Part shown: positions 40,712 through 48,186 of the stretch, in pieces
How positions within the stretch are numbered: the first letter of the stretch is position 1
Layout: every line of letters starts with the position of its first letter
NCBI GenBank assembly: GCA_937927435.1
Contig: CALBDW010000013.1
Coordinates: 1 to 50,965 of the forward strand
Length of the DNA: 50,965 nt
Direction: 5' to 3'
Source of the DNA: an uncultured Bdellovibrionales bacterium
Lineage (GTDB): Bacteria > Bdellovibrionota > Bdellovibrionia > Bdellovibrionales > JAMPXM01
Made by a program: the position numbers and the translations under genes
The notes under the pieces: generated by a model
What the model saw: the letters and a program-made list of their open reading frames with translations, nothing else
Database searches by the model: none
Told to the model about the DNA's origin: nothing

Positions 40712-41148
40712 CTAAGAGCACCCGAGCAAGCGCGGTGCCGGGGGCTGTGAGGTGCCGAATTGGACTCAGAAAGGAGGCTTGACCGGGTGCCGGATGTAAG
40801 ACGTGTGACAGATTAGTGTCAAGATGTCCCTAATTTGGATATTTCCCTAATAATTACAAATAGTTGCGTTTTGCATTTGTATTCAGCAATTCGCTGAAAC
40901 CCTTATCCATTGTCGCGTCTAAGGTCTAGAACCATGGTCATTCCACATCCGCTGTGGATAAGTGGCAATTGATACACACAAACTAAGCGCGTCATAGCCT
41001 TTTCTGCTTACATGTTCTGCAATTTAGATCCAATCGGACTTTGTTTTACGGCCTTGGGCTGGCTTCGAGGCTCGGACCCTAGGATTCAATAGGGACTTCT
41101 CTTAAAATTTAAGCAAGCGATTCAATTGAACTGTTTGAGGGGATTCTT
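40712..41148. other. AT-rich divergent intergenic region
   Basis: This 437-bp stretch between the comEC pair and a lipoprotein gene has no gene. Its left part holds three copies of GGTGCCG (40734, 40751, 40786) and inverted GCACC at 40708 and 40717. The middle (40826-40866) is distinctly AT-rich, and DnaA-box-like sites follow. Confidence 0.55.
40903..40978. promoter_or_regulatory. Cluster of three DnaA-box-like sequences
   Basis: TGTGGATAA at 40953-40961 is the exact complement of the consensus TTATCCACA. TTATCCATT at 40903-40911 matches seven of nine, and TGATACACA at 40970-40978 matches eight of nine against TTATNCACA. They lie within 76 bp, next to an AT-rich tract, in a divergent intergenic region. 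They could be DnaA regulatory or titration sites; an origin is unlikely without dnaA/dnaN nearby. Confidence 0.4.
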
Positions 41149-41841
41149 GTGTTCAATTCCGGTCGGGGCCTTCAGATTTTTCTGATTGTGGCGTTCTCGC
41201 TCGTCTTTGTTGGCTGCAGCATGCTACCGAGTTCCCGCAAGATCGAAGCCTATCAGGAGCGGATTCAAGTCCTCGAACGTGAGTTGCGTCGGCGCCAAGC
41301 GGAAATCCAAGAGCTTAAAGAGAAAAATCTCGTCCTTGAACAGCGTTTAAAACAAGAGGCCGATCCTGAACTGGTGGCCACAGACAGTGTCACCGAACTT
41401 CCGCCCGATAAGGAATCTCCTGTGAAGACGCCCGAACCCACAGGGGATCAAATGCTCTATTCCAAAATCCTGCAGTCCTACCGCAAACGTCATTTGAGCG
41501 AATTGGAGAAGTCGCTCGCGCTTCTCATGAAGACTTATCCGGATTCGGTTTATGCGGATAATGCCCTCTATATCTGCGGACAGCTTGCATACGAACTGGG
41601 CGATTATAAGCTCGCCGCTCAATACATGGATCGCGTGCTGCGCCAATATCCGAAGGGGAATAAGGCGGTGAGCGCGTTGTTCGCGAAGGCTGTCATTGAA
41701 AAAAAACAATCGCGCTTTGAGGAGGCCAAGCGTCTTCTCGAAAGGTTGAAAGAGCAATATCCGGGGAGTCCCGAGGCGATGCGGGTCGCCACGGAACTGA
41801 AGCTGATTGAGATGGCCCAAAAACAGAAAAGGGGTATGTGA
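41149..41841 (+). CDS. Lipoprotein with coiled coil and TPR domain (CpoB/YbgF-like)
   Basis: The lipobox is VFVGC (Cys 23), so the protein is lipid-anchored in the envelope. A coiled coil (about 31-72, RIQVLERELRRRQAEIQEL) is followed by a Pro/Glu linker. The C-terminal TPR domain contains SVYADNALYICGQLAYELGD and YKLAAQYMDRVLRQYPKGNK. The layout resembles CpoB/YbgF, which coordinates Tol-Pal and septal peptidoglycan synthesis, but no tol-pal genes are nearby. The start is GTG 41149 with GAGGGG 6 bp upstream. The next gene starts immediately after the stop, so the two are co-translated. Confidence 0.86.
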   Translation: MFNSGRGLQIFLIVAFSLVFVGCSMLPSSRKIEAYQERIQVLERELRRRQAEIQELKEKNLVLEQRLKQEADPELVATDSVTELPPDKESPVKTPEPTGDQMLYSKILQSYRKRHLSELEKSLALLMKTYPDSVYADNALYICGQLAYELGDYKLAAQYMDRVLRQYPKGNKAVSALFAKAVIEKKQSRFEEAKRLLERLKEQYPGSPEAMRVATELKLIEMAQKQKRGM

Positions 41842-43068
41842 GTGAACAAACGCGTGCGTTTGGTCGTATTTATCGGGCTTTTGTTTACTTTGGTTGAAAG
41901 CGCACGGGTCCATCGGGTGCAGGCCCAGTTGATGGAGTGGGATCCCATTCCGCGAATCACCGATCCGTTCTTTAACACGCGCACGTATCGCCCGCCCGTC
42001 TTCAGGGAGGAAGCTTTGAAGAGTTTGGTGCCGGGCGATCCCGCCAGCCGCACCTTGATCGAAGTTGATGAACTCGTCAGCAAACCTGAAATTCCGCCGG
42101 CGAAGCGGACCACGCCGGTGCTGAAAGAGCTGCCGCCCTCTTTTGTTCCGCAGTCGTACGGTGCCCTTTCGGGCAACTATGATATCACGGGTCTTGACGT
42201 TGGTAGACGACGCAGTTTGAGCGAGCCCGCGGTTCTCACTCTGAACTCTTACGTGCTCGACAGTGCACCCGCGGGTGTCGGCCGAGTTGTGGAAATTGAA
42301 GTCGGAATGGAGGTGGCCTCCGTCGGCCAAGCGGTTTTCGTGCGTATGGAGAAAGGTGTTCGCCCAGGAGACCGCTTTTCCGTTGTACGCGAACGGGGAA
42401 TGATCCCGCTGAGTTCGGGAGGAAATGCCCATATCATTGAAGCCGGCGGAACGTTGGAAATCACGGGTGTGGCCGACGATTCTAAAAATATCTACCGCGC
42501 TATCATCCTGTCATCGGTGAACCCGATCACGGTTGGCTCCGTCTTGATCGAAAGGGAGCTTCCGACAGTGACGTTCGCTGCTTCGGGCTCCGTCCGCGGC
42601 GTTGAAGCACGTGTTATCGGGGGAGAGTTCGACTCGGTTCGGAATATTTTCGGTGAAAGCGCGATCGTTTATCTCGAGGGTGGGGCGGAAAGAGGCTTGC
42701 AAGCCGGTGATCTTCTTTACGTGCAGGCGATTCGGAAAACCCGGCGACCCCACACGGAGGTTCCCGAGTGGCGGAGACCGATCGGACTTTTGAAGGTGGT
42801 CACGGTCGGTCAAAACGTCGCAACCGCCGTCGTCCTCCAAGCGCAAGAGGAAATCCGTCCAGGCGACCTCACAGGCGGCGATCGGTTGGAAGAGTCTTTG
42901 CCTGTCGTTGACGACGCTGGTGAGGTGTCAGATGAGGGTGTCGAAAGCATCGATGACCTCCTTGAAGATGTCGACGAGAGTGAGTCCGGTGAAGGCGGCG
43001 ACGCGGCCGAAGAAGATGTGGAGTCCGAACTTCTGGAAGAAGACTTATCCGACCTGCTCGAGGAATAA
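41842..43068 (+). CDS. Exported protein of unknown function with acidic C-terminal tail
   Basis: A signal peptide (MNKRVRLVVFIGLLFTLVES, cleaved near VQAQ) is followed by a Pro-rich segment to about residue 110. A beta-rich central region (about 120-345) contains two related-looking blocks around PGDRFSVVRERG and AGDLLYVQAIRK. Each resembles the small beta-modules next to LysM or SH3-like domains, but no LysM motif is visible. The last ~55 residues are almost all Glu/Asp/Ser (EDVDESESGEGGDAAEEDVE). The start is GTG 41842, just after the lipoprotein stop, with AAAAGGGG 8 bp upstream. It is probably a periplasmic partner of that lipoprotein; function unknown. Confidence 0.8.
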   Translation: MNKRVRLVVFIGLLFTLVESARVHRVQAQLMEWDPIPRITDPFFNTRTYRPPVFREEALKSLVPGDPASRTLIEVDELVSKPEIPPAKRTTPVLKELPPSFVPQSYGALSGNYDITGLDVGRRRSLSEPAVLTLNSYVLDSAPAGVGRVVEIEVGMEVASVGQAVFVRMEKGVRPGDRFSVVRERGMIPLSSGGNAHIIEAGGTLEITGVADDSKNIYRAIILSSVNPITVGSVLIERELPTVTFAASGSVRGVEARVIGGEFDSVRNIFGESAIVYLEGGAERGLQAGDLLYVQAIRKTRRPHTEVPEWRRPIGLLKVVTVGQNVATAVVLQAQEEIRPGDLTGGDRLEESLPVVDDAGEVSDEGVESIDDLLEDVDESESGEGGDAAEEDVESELLEEDLSDLLEE

Positions 43069-43152
43069 GAGCCGGAAGACGGACGACGGAGCCGCTTGGA
43101 ACTGCGCGGTTCCGTTGAGTGGCGGTTTTGCCCTTTGCATGGCGCTCAAGGC

Positions 43153-43992
43153 ATGAGCGACGAATCCAAAGAGTTTCAAGCCTGTCTCGATCTCATTTGT
43201 TCATCATCAAAAAGAGCTCGGAACTCGCACTCCGTCCGGTGGCAGGCGGAGCGCGTTTTCAACTGGTGCCGGGAAAATGAAGCGCGGATTCTTTACCCCG
43301 GCCATCCGGACTATCCCTTCGATCTTTGCCGCTTCGAAAATCCGCCCCCGTTCCTCAGCGTTTGGGGAGAGATTCCTTGGCGGGAGAGACGGTGTATCGC
43401 CGTCGTTGGTAGTCGTGAACCGAGTCGTTTGGCGACTGAATGGATGGAGGTACATCTTGCGGAATTCATCCGCCGTACAGGAGCCGTTACGGTGAGTGGC
43501 GGCGCAAGAGGGGTTGATCTGAAGGCTCACATGATCAGTTTACGGACCGGACAACCGACCGTCGTGTTTTTACCCTCCGGGTTGGGCCGCATGTACCCTC
43601 GCGAGTGGATCGAATTGAAAGACGATTTGACCAAAACAGGAGGCGCGATCGTCAGCACATACGATCCCTTCCAAGAACTCCGGCGTTGGCATTTCGAAGA
43701 GCGCAACCGCTGGATCGCAGCAATGGGGCAAGTCGTATTTGTGGTCGAGGCCCGGCGGCGAAGCGGGTCCTCGATGACGGCACGGCTCGCGCGCGAAATC
43801 GATCGCACGGTTTGTTGTCTTCCGGGGCCGCCGGGGCTAGCGTACTGCGCGGGATCGGTTGATCTCCTCTTTGAGGGCGGTCTCCCGATCCGCGATGCCG
43901 ACGATCTTCAAGTTCTGTTTGATTTGAGTTCGGTGAAAGCGACGCGCGTGGAATTAACGGACATAGCGGCGACGGATATCGTACGCGCTTAG
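43153..43992 (+). CDS. dprA: DNA-processing protein DprA (Smf), compact form
   Basis: DprA binds incoming single-stranded DNA and loads RecA during natural transformation. The Rossmann-like core is clear: IAVVGSREPSRLATEW, TVSGGARGVDLKAHM, VFLPSGLGRMYPREW, then HFEERNRWIAAMGQVVFVVEA and SGSSMTARLARE, and CCLPGPPG. Only an N-terminal helical stretch precedes it, and the C-terminal winged-helix domain is missing, so this is a short form. The start is uncertain: ATG 43153 has AAGG very close; a TTG at 43096 with GGAG 5 bp upstream would add 19 residues. It follows two envelope genes by under 90 bp. The 3' end overlaps a convergent lipoprotein gene by 39 bp. Confidence 0.9.
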   Translation: MSDESKEFQACLDLICSSSKRARNSHSVRWQAERVFNWCRENEARILYPGHPDYPFDLCRFENPPPFLSVWGEIPWRERRCIAVVGSREPSRLATEWMEVHLAEFIRRTGAVTVSGGARGVDLKAHMISLRTGQPTVVFLPSGLGRMYPREWIELKDDLTKTGGAIVSTYDPFQELRRWHFEERNRWIAAMGQVVFVVEARRRSGSSMTARLAREIDRTVCCLPGPPGLAYCAGSVDLLFEGGLPIRDADDLQVLFDLSSVKATRVELTDIAATDIVRA

Positions 43993-44340
43993 GTTCCGGA
44001 ACTGGGGACGGGGATCCGTCAGGAGCGCTATGTATTTTTTCGTTTTTGTCTTCGTAAGACGGATTCCCGGCGTCGCTTTGAGAATCATGTAAATTCTTTC
44101 CTGGGTTTGCTGAATTGTGGCATGGCCGTCGAAGTAGAGCGCGCGGGTGAGGTCGATCGCTTGGTAAGCCTTACTCGGCCTCCCTGTATTTTGCACATCG
44201 TGATAAGCCTGCAGCCACACGTCCTCAGGCGACGGCGGGGTGGGTGCCGAATCATTTTTCGGTCCGCAGCCGCTTAAAGCGATGAGGGCGATGAGGAGCA
44301 GCGAAATAACCGCAAGGGCCAACTCGCGCTTTTCTTTCAT
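43954..44340 (-). CDS. Small lipoprotein of unknown function
   Basis: The lipobox IALSGC (Cys 25) follows a clear lipoprotein signal (MKEKRELALAVISLLLIALI). The ~100-residue mature part has a Pro/Ser linker and a charged helical region (DVWLQAYHDVQNTGRPSKAY), ending in a basic RDIRRRYVR-like tail. The ATG at 44340 has GGGAG 6 bp upstream. Its last 39 bp overlap dprA on the other strand. No family recognised. Confidence 0.8.
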   Translation of the reverse strand: MKEKRELALAVISLLLIALIALSGCGPKNDSAPTPPSPEDVWLQAYHDVQNTGRPSKAYQAIDLTRALYFDGHATIQQTQERIYMILKATPGIRLTKTKTKKYIALLTDPRPQFRNLSAYDIRRRYVR

Positions 44341-44458
44341 ATTGGACTCCCTAGCTCCCATGTGGGTTCACTCCGAAAAGAGTCAATTTGCAACCACTTC
44401 GGTGAGTTCCCAGTCTCGCGGTGATTTATGAGCAAATACCGGACCAATTGGGGTGACG

Positions 44459-45553
44459 TCAGTTCCAGGCGCGGCGTAGGCTCCAGCCGGCGGCGACGAG
44501 GAAGATTACGTTGGGGATCCACATGGCGATGGCGGGCGGAATTTGACCTTGTCGGGCTGCGCCCTCTACCGTCACGTAGATAATCCAGTAGGCGACGATC
44601 AGACCGAGACAGATCACGGTTCCGCCGCTTTTGACGTTGCGACGGTTTGAGGTGGTGCCGAGACCGACGCCGATGAGGCCGAAGAGAAGGCACGCGAAGG
44701 CGATCGCGATTCGCCGGTGAAAGTCGGTTTCAAGCTCGAGGCGGTCTTCCTCGTTCAAGGTGGGATCGTTGATCTTTTCGCGTAACTCTTCAATCGTGTA
44801 GCTTTGCGAAGACTTGCCGCGCATCTGTTCGGCGATCGGGTTCGAAAGGTAAACGGTGTAGTCGGAGAAATCGATTTTCGTGTGGCGACCGTCGCCGACG
44901 CTATGGATGCTCCCATCGTTGAGTTGAAGGCGTGCACTATGGCCGGGGCGGTCCGGATCGGTGATGATTTTCCCCGAATTTGCGATCACCGTGAGCGGAG
45001 GGTCTGAGTTCTCGTCGTAAATGAAAACCTGACTGAGCCGGCCGTTTTTTGAATCGACTTTGTTGGCATAAACCACGAGATCAAAAAAGCCTTCAGCGAA
45101 CGTACCCTCACGCACGGCGACCGCTGGCTTGCTCGAACCGGCTTTGGCGAAGAGAATTTCGAACTGACGGTTGCCCCAGGGTGCGATGTGGAAGGAAGTC
45201 TGCAAGCTCAAGATTCCGACGAGGATGCTTAAAATCACCGCCGGACTGATAATCGACGACATGCTCAGCCCGATCGCCCGGAGCGCCACGATTTCCGAAT
45301 CGGCGCTCAAGCGGCTGTACGTGAGAAGGACGGCGAAAAGCAGGCTCATCGGAAAGAGAATCGGTAAAAAGCTGGTCGACATATAAGCCAGCATGAGAGC
45401 CACGGTCGAGACCTTCACACCGTGGATGAGGACAAACTCAGTCAGCCGCAAAACCTGGAACATCAGGAGAATGAAAATGAAGACGATGACTCCGAGAAAA
45501 AACGTCGGAATCATCTCTCCCAAGATGTATCGGGTCGCTAAGAAGGCTCTCAT
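44459..45553 (-). CDS. LptF/LptG-family lipopolysaccharide export permease
   Basis: YjgP/YjgQ family permeases form the membrane part of the LptB2FG exporter that extracts LPS from the inner membrane. The 364-aa protein has three N-terminal membrane helices, a ~170-residue periplasmic beta-jellyroll region (about 125-275), and three C-terminal helices. Family blocks are RYILGEMIPTFFLGV, the SADSEIVALRAIG coupling helix, and the RRIAIAFACLLFGLIGVGLG segment. Whether it is LptF or LptG cannot be decided with only one copy here. It lies 21 bp after kdsA in the same direction, an LPS-themed cluster. The ribosome binding site is weak. Confidence 0.93.
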   Translation of the reverse strand: MRAFLATRYILGEMIPTFFLGVIVFIFILLMFQVLRLTEFVLIHGVKVSTVALMLAYMSTSFLPILFPMSLLFAVLLTYSRLSADSEIVALRAIGLSMSSIISPAVILSILVGILSLQTSFHIAPWGNRQFEILFAKAGSSKPAVAVREGTFAEGFFDLVVYANKVDSKNGRLSQVFIYDENSDPPLTVIANSGKIITDPDRPGHSARLQLNDGSIHSVGDGRHTKIDFSDYTVYLSNPIAEQMRGKSSQSYTIEELREKINDPTLNEEDRLELETDFHRRIAIAFACLLFGLIGVGLGTTSNRRNVKSGGTVICLGLIVAYWIIYVTVEGAARQGQIPPAIAMWIPNVIFLVAAGWSLRRAWN

Positions 45554-45574
45554 GTCTCTGTTGCGAGGTCCCGC

Positions 45575-46474
45575 TTAGTACCGGATTTCGCCGACATGTT
45601 CGGGCGACTTGATCGCTTTGCGGACATCAATCGCCATCTTCAGAAGCGCTTCGATGTGTTTCAGGTTCAACTGCGAAGCGGCGTCGCACTTGGCTTCCAT
45701 CGGATTTGGATGGGTTTCCAAAAACAACGCGTCCGCTCCAGCGGCAACGGCCGCTAAAGTCAGATGCGGAACAAAACGCGGCTCTCCGCCAGCCGGATCG
45801 GAACTCGAAATTCCGTAAAGACGGATCACGTGAGTCGCATCGAAGCAGGCCGGCACGCCAAGTTCCTGCATGATCGGAATCGAGCGCATGTCCGCGACGA
45901 GGCGGTTATAACCGAAGCAGGCACCGCGTTCGGTGAGCAGAATGTTGTTGTTTCCGGTCGAGCGGATTTTGCTGACCGCACCGGCCATGTTTTCAGGTGC
46001 GAGGAACTGCCCCTTCTTCACGTTGATCGGACGGCCCGTTTTCCCGCAGGCCAAAACCAGCGAGGTTTGCTGGCACATGTAAGCCGGAATCTGGAGTACG
46101 TCGACGTGCTCGGCGACCATGGGAACGTCTTCAACGCGGTGGACATCGGTGAGGACCGGGATGCCGAACTCTTTCCGGACCTCGGCGAGCACCTTCAAGC
46201 CTTCTTCCGCCAAGGGCCCTGTCCAGTTCTTTTCGGAACCGCGGTTGTCTTTCTCATAAGAGCTTTTGAAGATCAGGGGAATTCCCACTCTTTGCGTGAT
46301 TTCAACCAGAGCCTTCGCGGTTTTCATTACGAGTTCCTTCGAGTCAATCACGCAGGGGCCCGAGATGAGCGCGAGTCCGTGACCTTGGCCGATTTTAATT
46401 TTCGTCGAACCGGCTTCAACTGTGAATTCGCGGGGAGGAAGAGTCGTCGTTTCAATTCTTTGTTTTTCCATCAT
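45575..46474 (-). CDS. kdsA: 3-deoxy-8-phosphooctulonate (KDO-8P) synthase
   Basis: KdsA condenses PEP and arabinose-5-phosphate to KDO-8-phosphate for the LPS inner core. Motifs are ISGPCVIDS (Cys 41), FKSSYEKDNRGS, TDVHRVEDV, LQIPAYMCQQTSLV, NVKKGQFLAPENM, and the C-terminal FLETHPNPMEAKCDAASQL. The Cys in GPC marks the metal-dependent KDO8PS class; metal-independent enzymes such as that of E. coli have Asn there. At 299 aa it is slightly longer than usual through an N-terminal ~20 residues. The start (46474 or 46471) overlaps the glycosyltransferase gene by about 20 bp. Confidence 0.96.
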   Translation of the reverse strand: MMEKQRIETTTLPPREFTVEAGSTKIKIGQGHGLALISGPCVIDSKELVMKTAKALVEITQRVGIPLIFKSSYEKDNRGSEKNWTGPLAEEGLKVLAEVRKEFGIPVLTDVHRVEDVPMVAEHVDVLQIPAYMCQQTSLVLACGKTGRPINVKKGQFLAPENMAGAVSKIRSTGNNNILLTERGACFGYNRLVADMRSIPIMQELGVPACFDATHVIRLYGISSSDPAGGEPRFVPHLTLAAVAAGADALFLETHPNPMEAKCDAASQLNLKHIEALLKMAIDVRKAIKSPEHVGEIRY

Positions 46475-47351
46475 GGGAAGACAGGCCTTTCTTTATCAAC
46501 CGGTACGGCCGGTATTCGCCGATCCGGTATTTGAAGATTTTTTCGAAAATATCGCTCGCAAGCAAATTGAGATCCTTTAGGGTCCAATCCGACAGCCGGC
46601 GGGTTGGATCGAAAGTCCAATCCTGGCTTGCCACCAGTTCGTGCATGACGGCCGGATGCGTCCCCTCGAAGGGCTTCAAACCGTATTGACGATCATACTC
46701 AAAATTCTCGAATTCGTGATCTCTTTTATTGCCGTGCCACCAACGGTTCAGAAGTTTGCTTTTCACCCCCATCTTCTTCGGTGGCTTGACCCAGCCGTAA
46801 TGGAAGATGCGAGCTCCCGAGGCGACGACTTTCGGCTTTTCACCATTCACCCGGAAGCCTTGCGCGTCATTGTGGCTGCGGATGCCCGAACTCTTACGCA
46901 CGATGCGCACTTCGTTGCGGTACCAGCGCCGTGAGGTGGCGATGGTTTGATAGCTGCCGTAGAAGTGAATGTAACGGAACAAAAAACCTTCGACTTCGGG
47001 ATTATCGCCGTGCTCTTTCAGAGCCTTTTCGATGATCGGCAAATCGTCTTCGTGAACGACTTCGTCGGCTTGGAGGTAAAAGCACCAGTCGTTACGGCAA
47101 CGATCGAGAGCTTCGTTGGTTTTTTCGCTCAGGATGAGACCGCCTTTGGTTTTTGTCGTATCCCAAAACGCGTCGAAGACGCGAATCTTCGGGTCGTTCA
47201 AACTGAGGATTAGGTCTTTGGTCTGGTCGTCACTTTGGCCCACGCCGACGACGAATTCGTCAACGATCGGCAGGATGCTGCGTATACTTTCGAGAACGGG
47301 ATACCCCATGAGGATCCCATTTCGAATCACGGTAAACCCGCTTATTTTCAT
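46452..47351 (-). CDS. Glycosyltransferase family 2-like protein
   Basis: The GT-A fold is suggested by the N-terminal ISGFTVIRNGILMGYP, the nucleotide-binding VDEFVVGVGQSDDQT, and an acidic metal site in WCFYLQADEVVHEDD. The C-terminal half (HYGWVKPPKKMGVKSKLLN) resembles LPS or polysaccharide core GT2 enzymes. It probably transfers a sugar onto LPS or a surface glycan at the cytoplasmic face. The ATG at 47351 has AAGGGG about 8 bp upstream. The 3' end overlaps kdsA, so the cluster GT2-kdsA-LptF/G is one operon serving the outer membrane. Donor and acceptor are unknown. Confidence 0.88.
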   Translation of the reverse strand: MKISGFTVIRNGILMGYPVLESIRSILPIVDEFVVGVGQSDDQTKDLILSLNDPKIRVFDAFWDTTKTKGGLILSEKTNEALDRCRNDWCFYLQADEVVHEDDLPIIEKALKEHGDNPEVEGFLFRYIHFYGSYQTIATSRRWYRNEVRIVRKSSGIRSHNDAQGFRVNGEKPKVVASGARIFHYGWVKPPKKMGVKSKLLNRWWHGNKRDHEFENFEYDRQYGLKPFEGTHPAVMHELVASQDWTFDPTRRLSDWTLKDLNLLASDIFEKIFKYRIGEYRPYRLIKKGLSSHDGKTKN

Positions 47352-47463
47352 CTAATTGCCCCTTATCGGCCCCTTTTACCAATTGGTAGACGCATCACGC
47401 AAGCCAATTGCCGGACTGGGAGGACGCATCTATCATGGAATTTTGAAACGGAGTGGGCCTCTC

Positions 47464-48186
47464 ATGCGCAAGGTCATGCTTGTCGTCGACGATTACCAGG
47501 AAATGGTCGCGATCGAGAACCTACTGTGTCGTTTGGGGTTCGACGTCCTTTCTCTAGGTAAAGACATTCTCGTCAATGAGGCGCTATATCGTTTCCATCC
47601 CGACATTGTGATTGCGACCTCGAAGGGGCATGGGGTCGACGGCTATAAGGTCGCCGAACGGGTGAAAAAGCAGTTTCCTCCGCCGAAAGTGGCGCTCACT
47701 TATACGGGGGAGATTCCGCCGGCCTTGACGCCGAAATCGAAAATGAACGTCGATGGCCTGATCGGTACTCCTGTACAGGCGCAGAATTTGATCAAGTTGG
47801 TCGCAAGCCTTGGTGACCTCGATTTCGAGCCGCTGTGGGAGAAATTCCAAAAGATCATGAAGGCTCCGATCTCCCCGAAGGAACTGGAATTGGTGCGAGT
47901 TTTCGGCACGCCAACGGAGGAATGGGATCCTGTGAAAACTCCGGGCCAAGCGGCGACCATGCGCACGGCGCGCTCAAGCAGGTATGATGAGTTCCTCCGT
48001 CGGAACGCGGACGACGTTCCGGAGCAAACGGTTCTGCCGCGGGATATCGCGCGGACGGCTATGGAAGAGCTGAAAGCCGATTCACGCGGCGAGGCGGAGC
48101 AGCTGGAAGAGATCCATCGCGAGAAAATGAAATTCGTCAAGACGCTGTTTGCCGAAGGTGCCGCGAAGGCGCTCAAAGAGAAGTGA
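47464..48186 (+). CDS. Pseudo-receiver domain protein
   Basis: The N-terminal ~115 residues follow the receiver fold: MLVVDDYQEM with the Asp pair 9-10, and HPDIVIA then GHGVDGYKVAERV. The phosphoacceptor Asp position reads Ala-Thr (51-52), and the conserved Lys-Pro is Gly-Thr-Pro (101-103). It is therefore unlikely to be phosphorylated and is better called a pseudo-receiver. The remaining ~125 residues are helical and charged, with no output domain recognised. The ATG at 47464 has GGAGTGG 7 bp upstream; the frame is open to 47356. Its stop codon abuts that of the REC-PATAN-DnaJ gene on the other strand. A role as a protein-interaction partner is inferred. Confidence 0.85.
   Translation: MRKVMLVVDDYQEMVAIENLLCRLGFDVLSLGKDILVNEALYRFHPDIVIATSKGHGVDGYKVAERVKKQFPPPKVALTYTGEIPPALTPKSKMNVDGLIGTPVQAQNLIKLVASLGDLDFEPLWEKFQKIMKAPISPKELELVRVFGTPTEEWDPVKTPGQAATMRTARSSRYDEFLRRNADDVPEQTVLPRDIARTAMEELKADSRGEAEQLEEIHREKMKFVKTLFAEGAAKALKEK

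Noticed and set aside
40826..40978. Chromosomal replication origin
   Set aside because: Only three DnaA-like boxes, and none of the usual origin neighbours (dnaA, dnaN, gidA, parAB, rpmH) in the window.
41347..42432. 361-codon minus-strand frame across the lipoprotein and secreted-protein genes
   Set aside because: It spans two genes with clear signal sequences on the plus strand and has no recognisable features.
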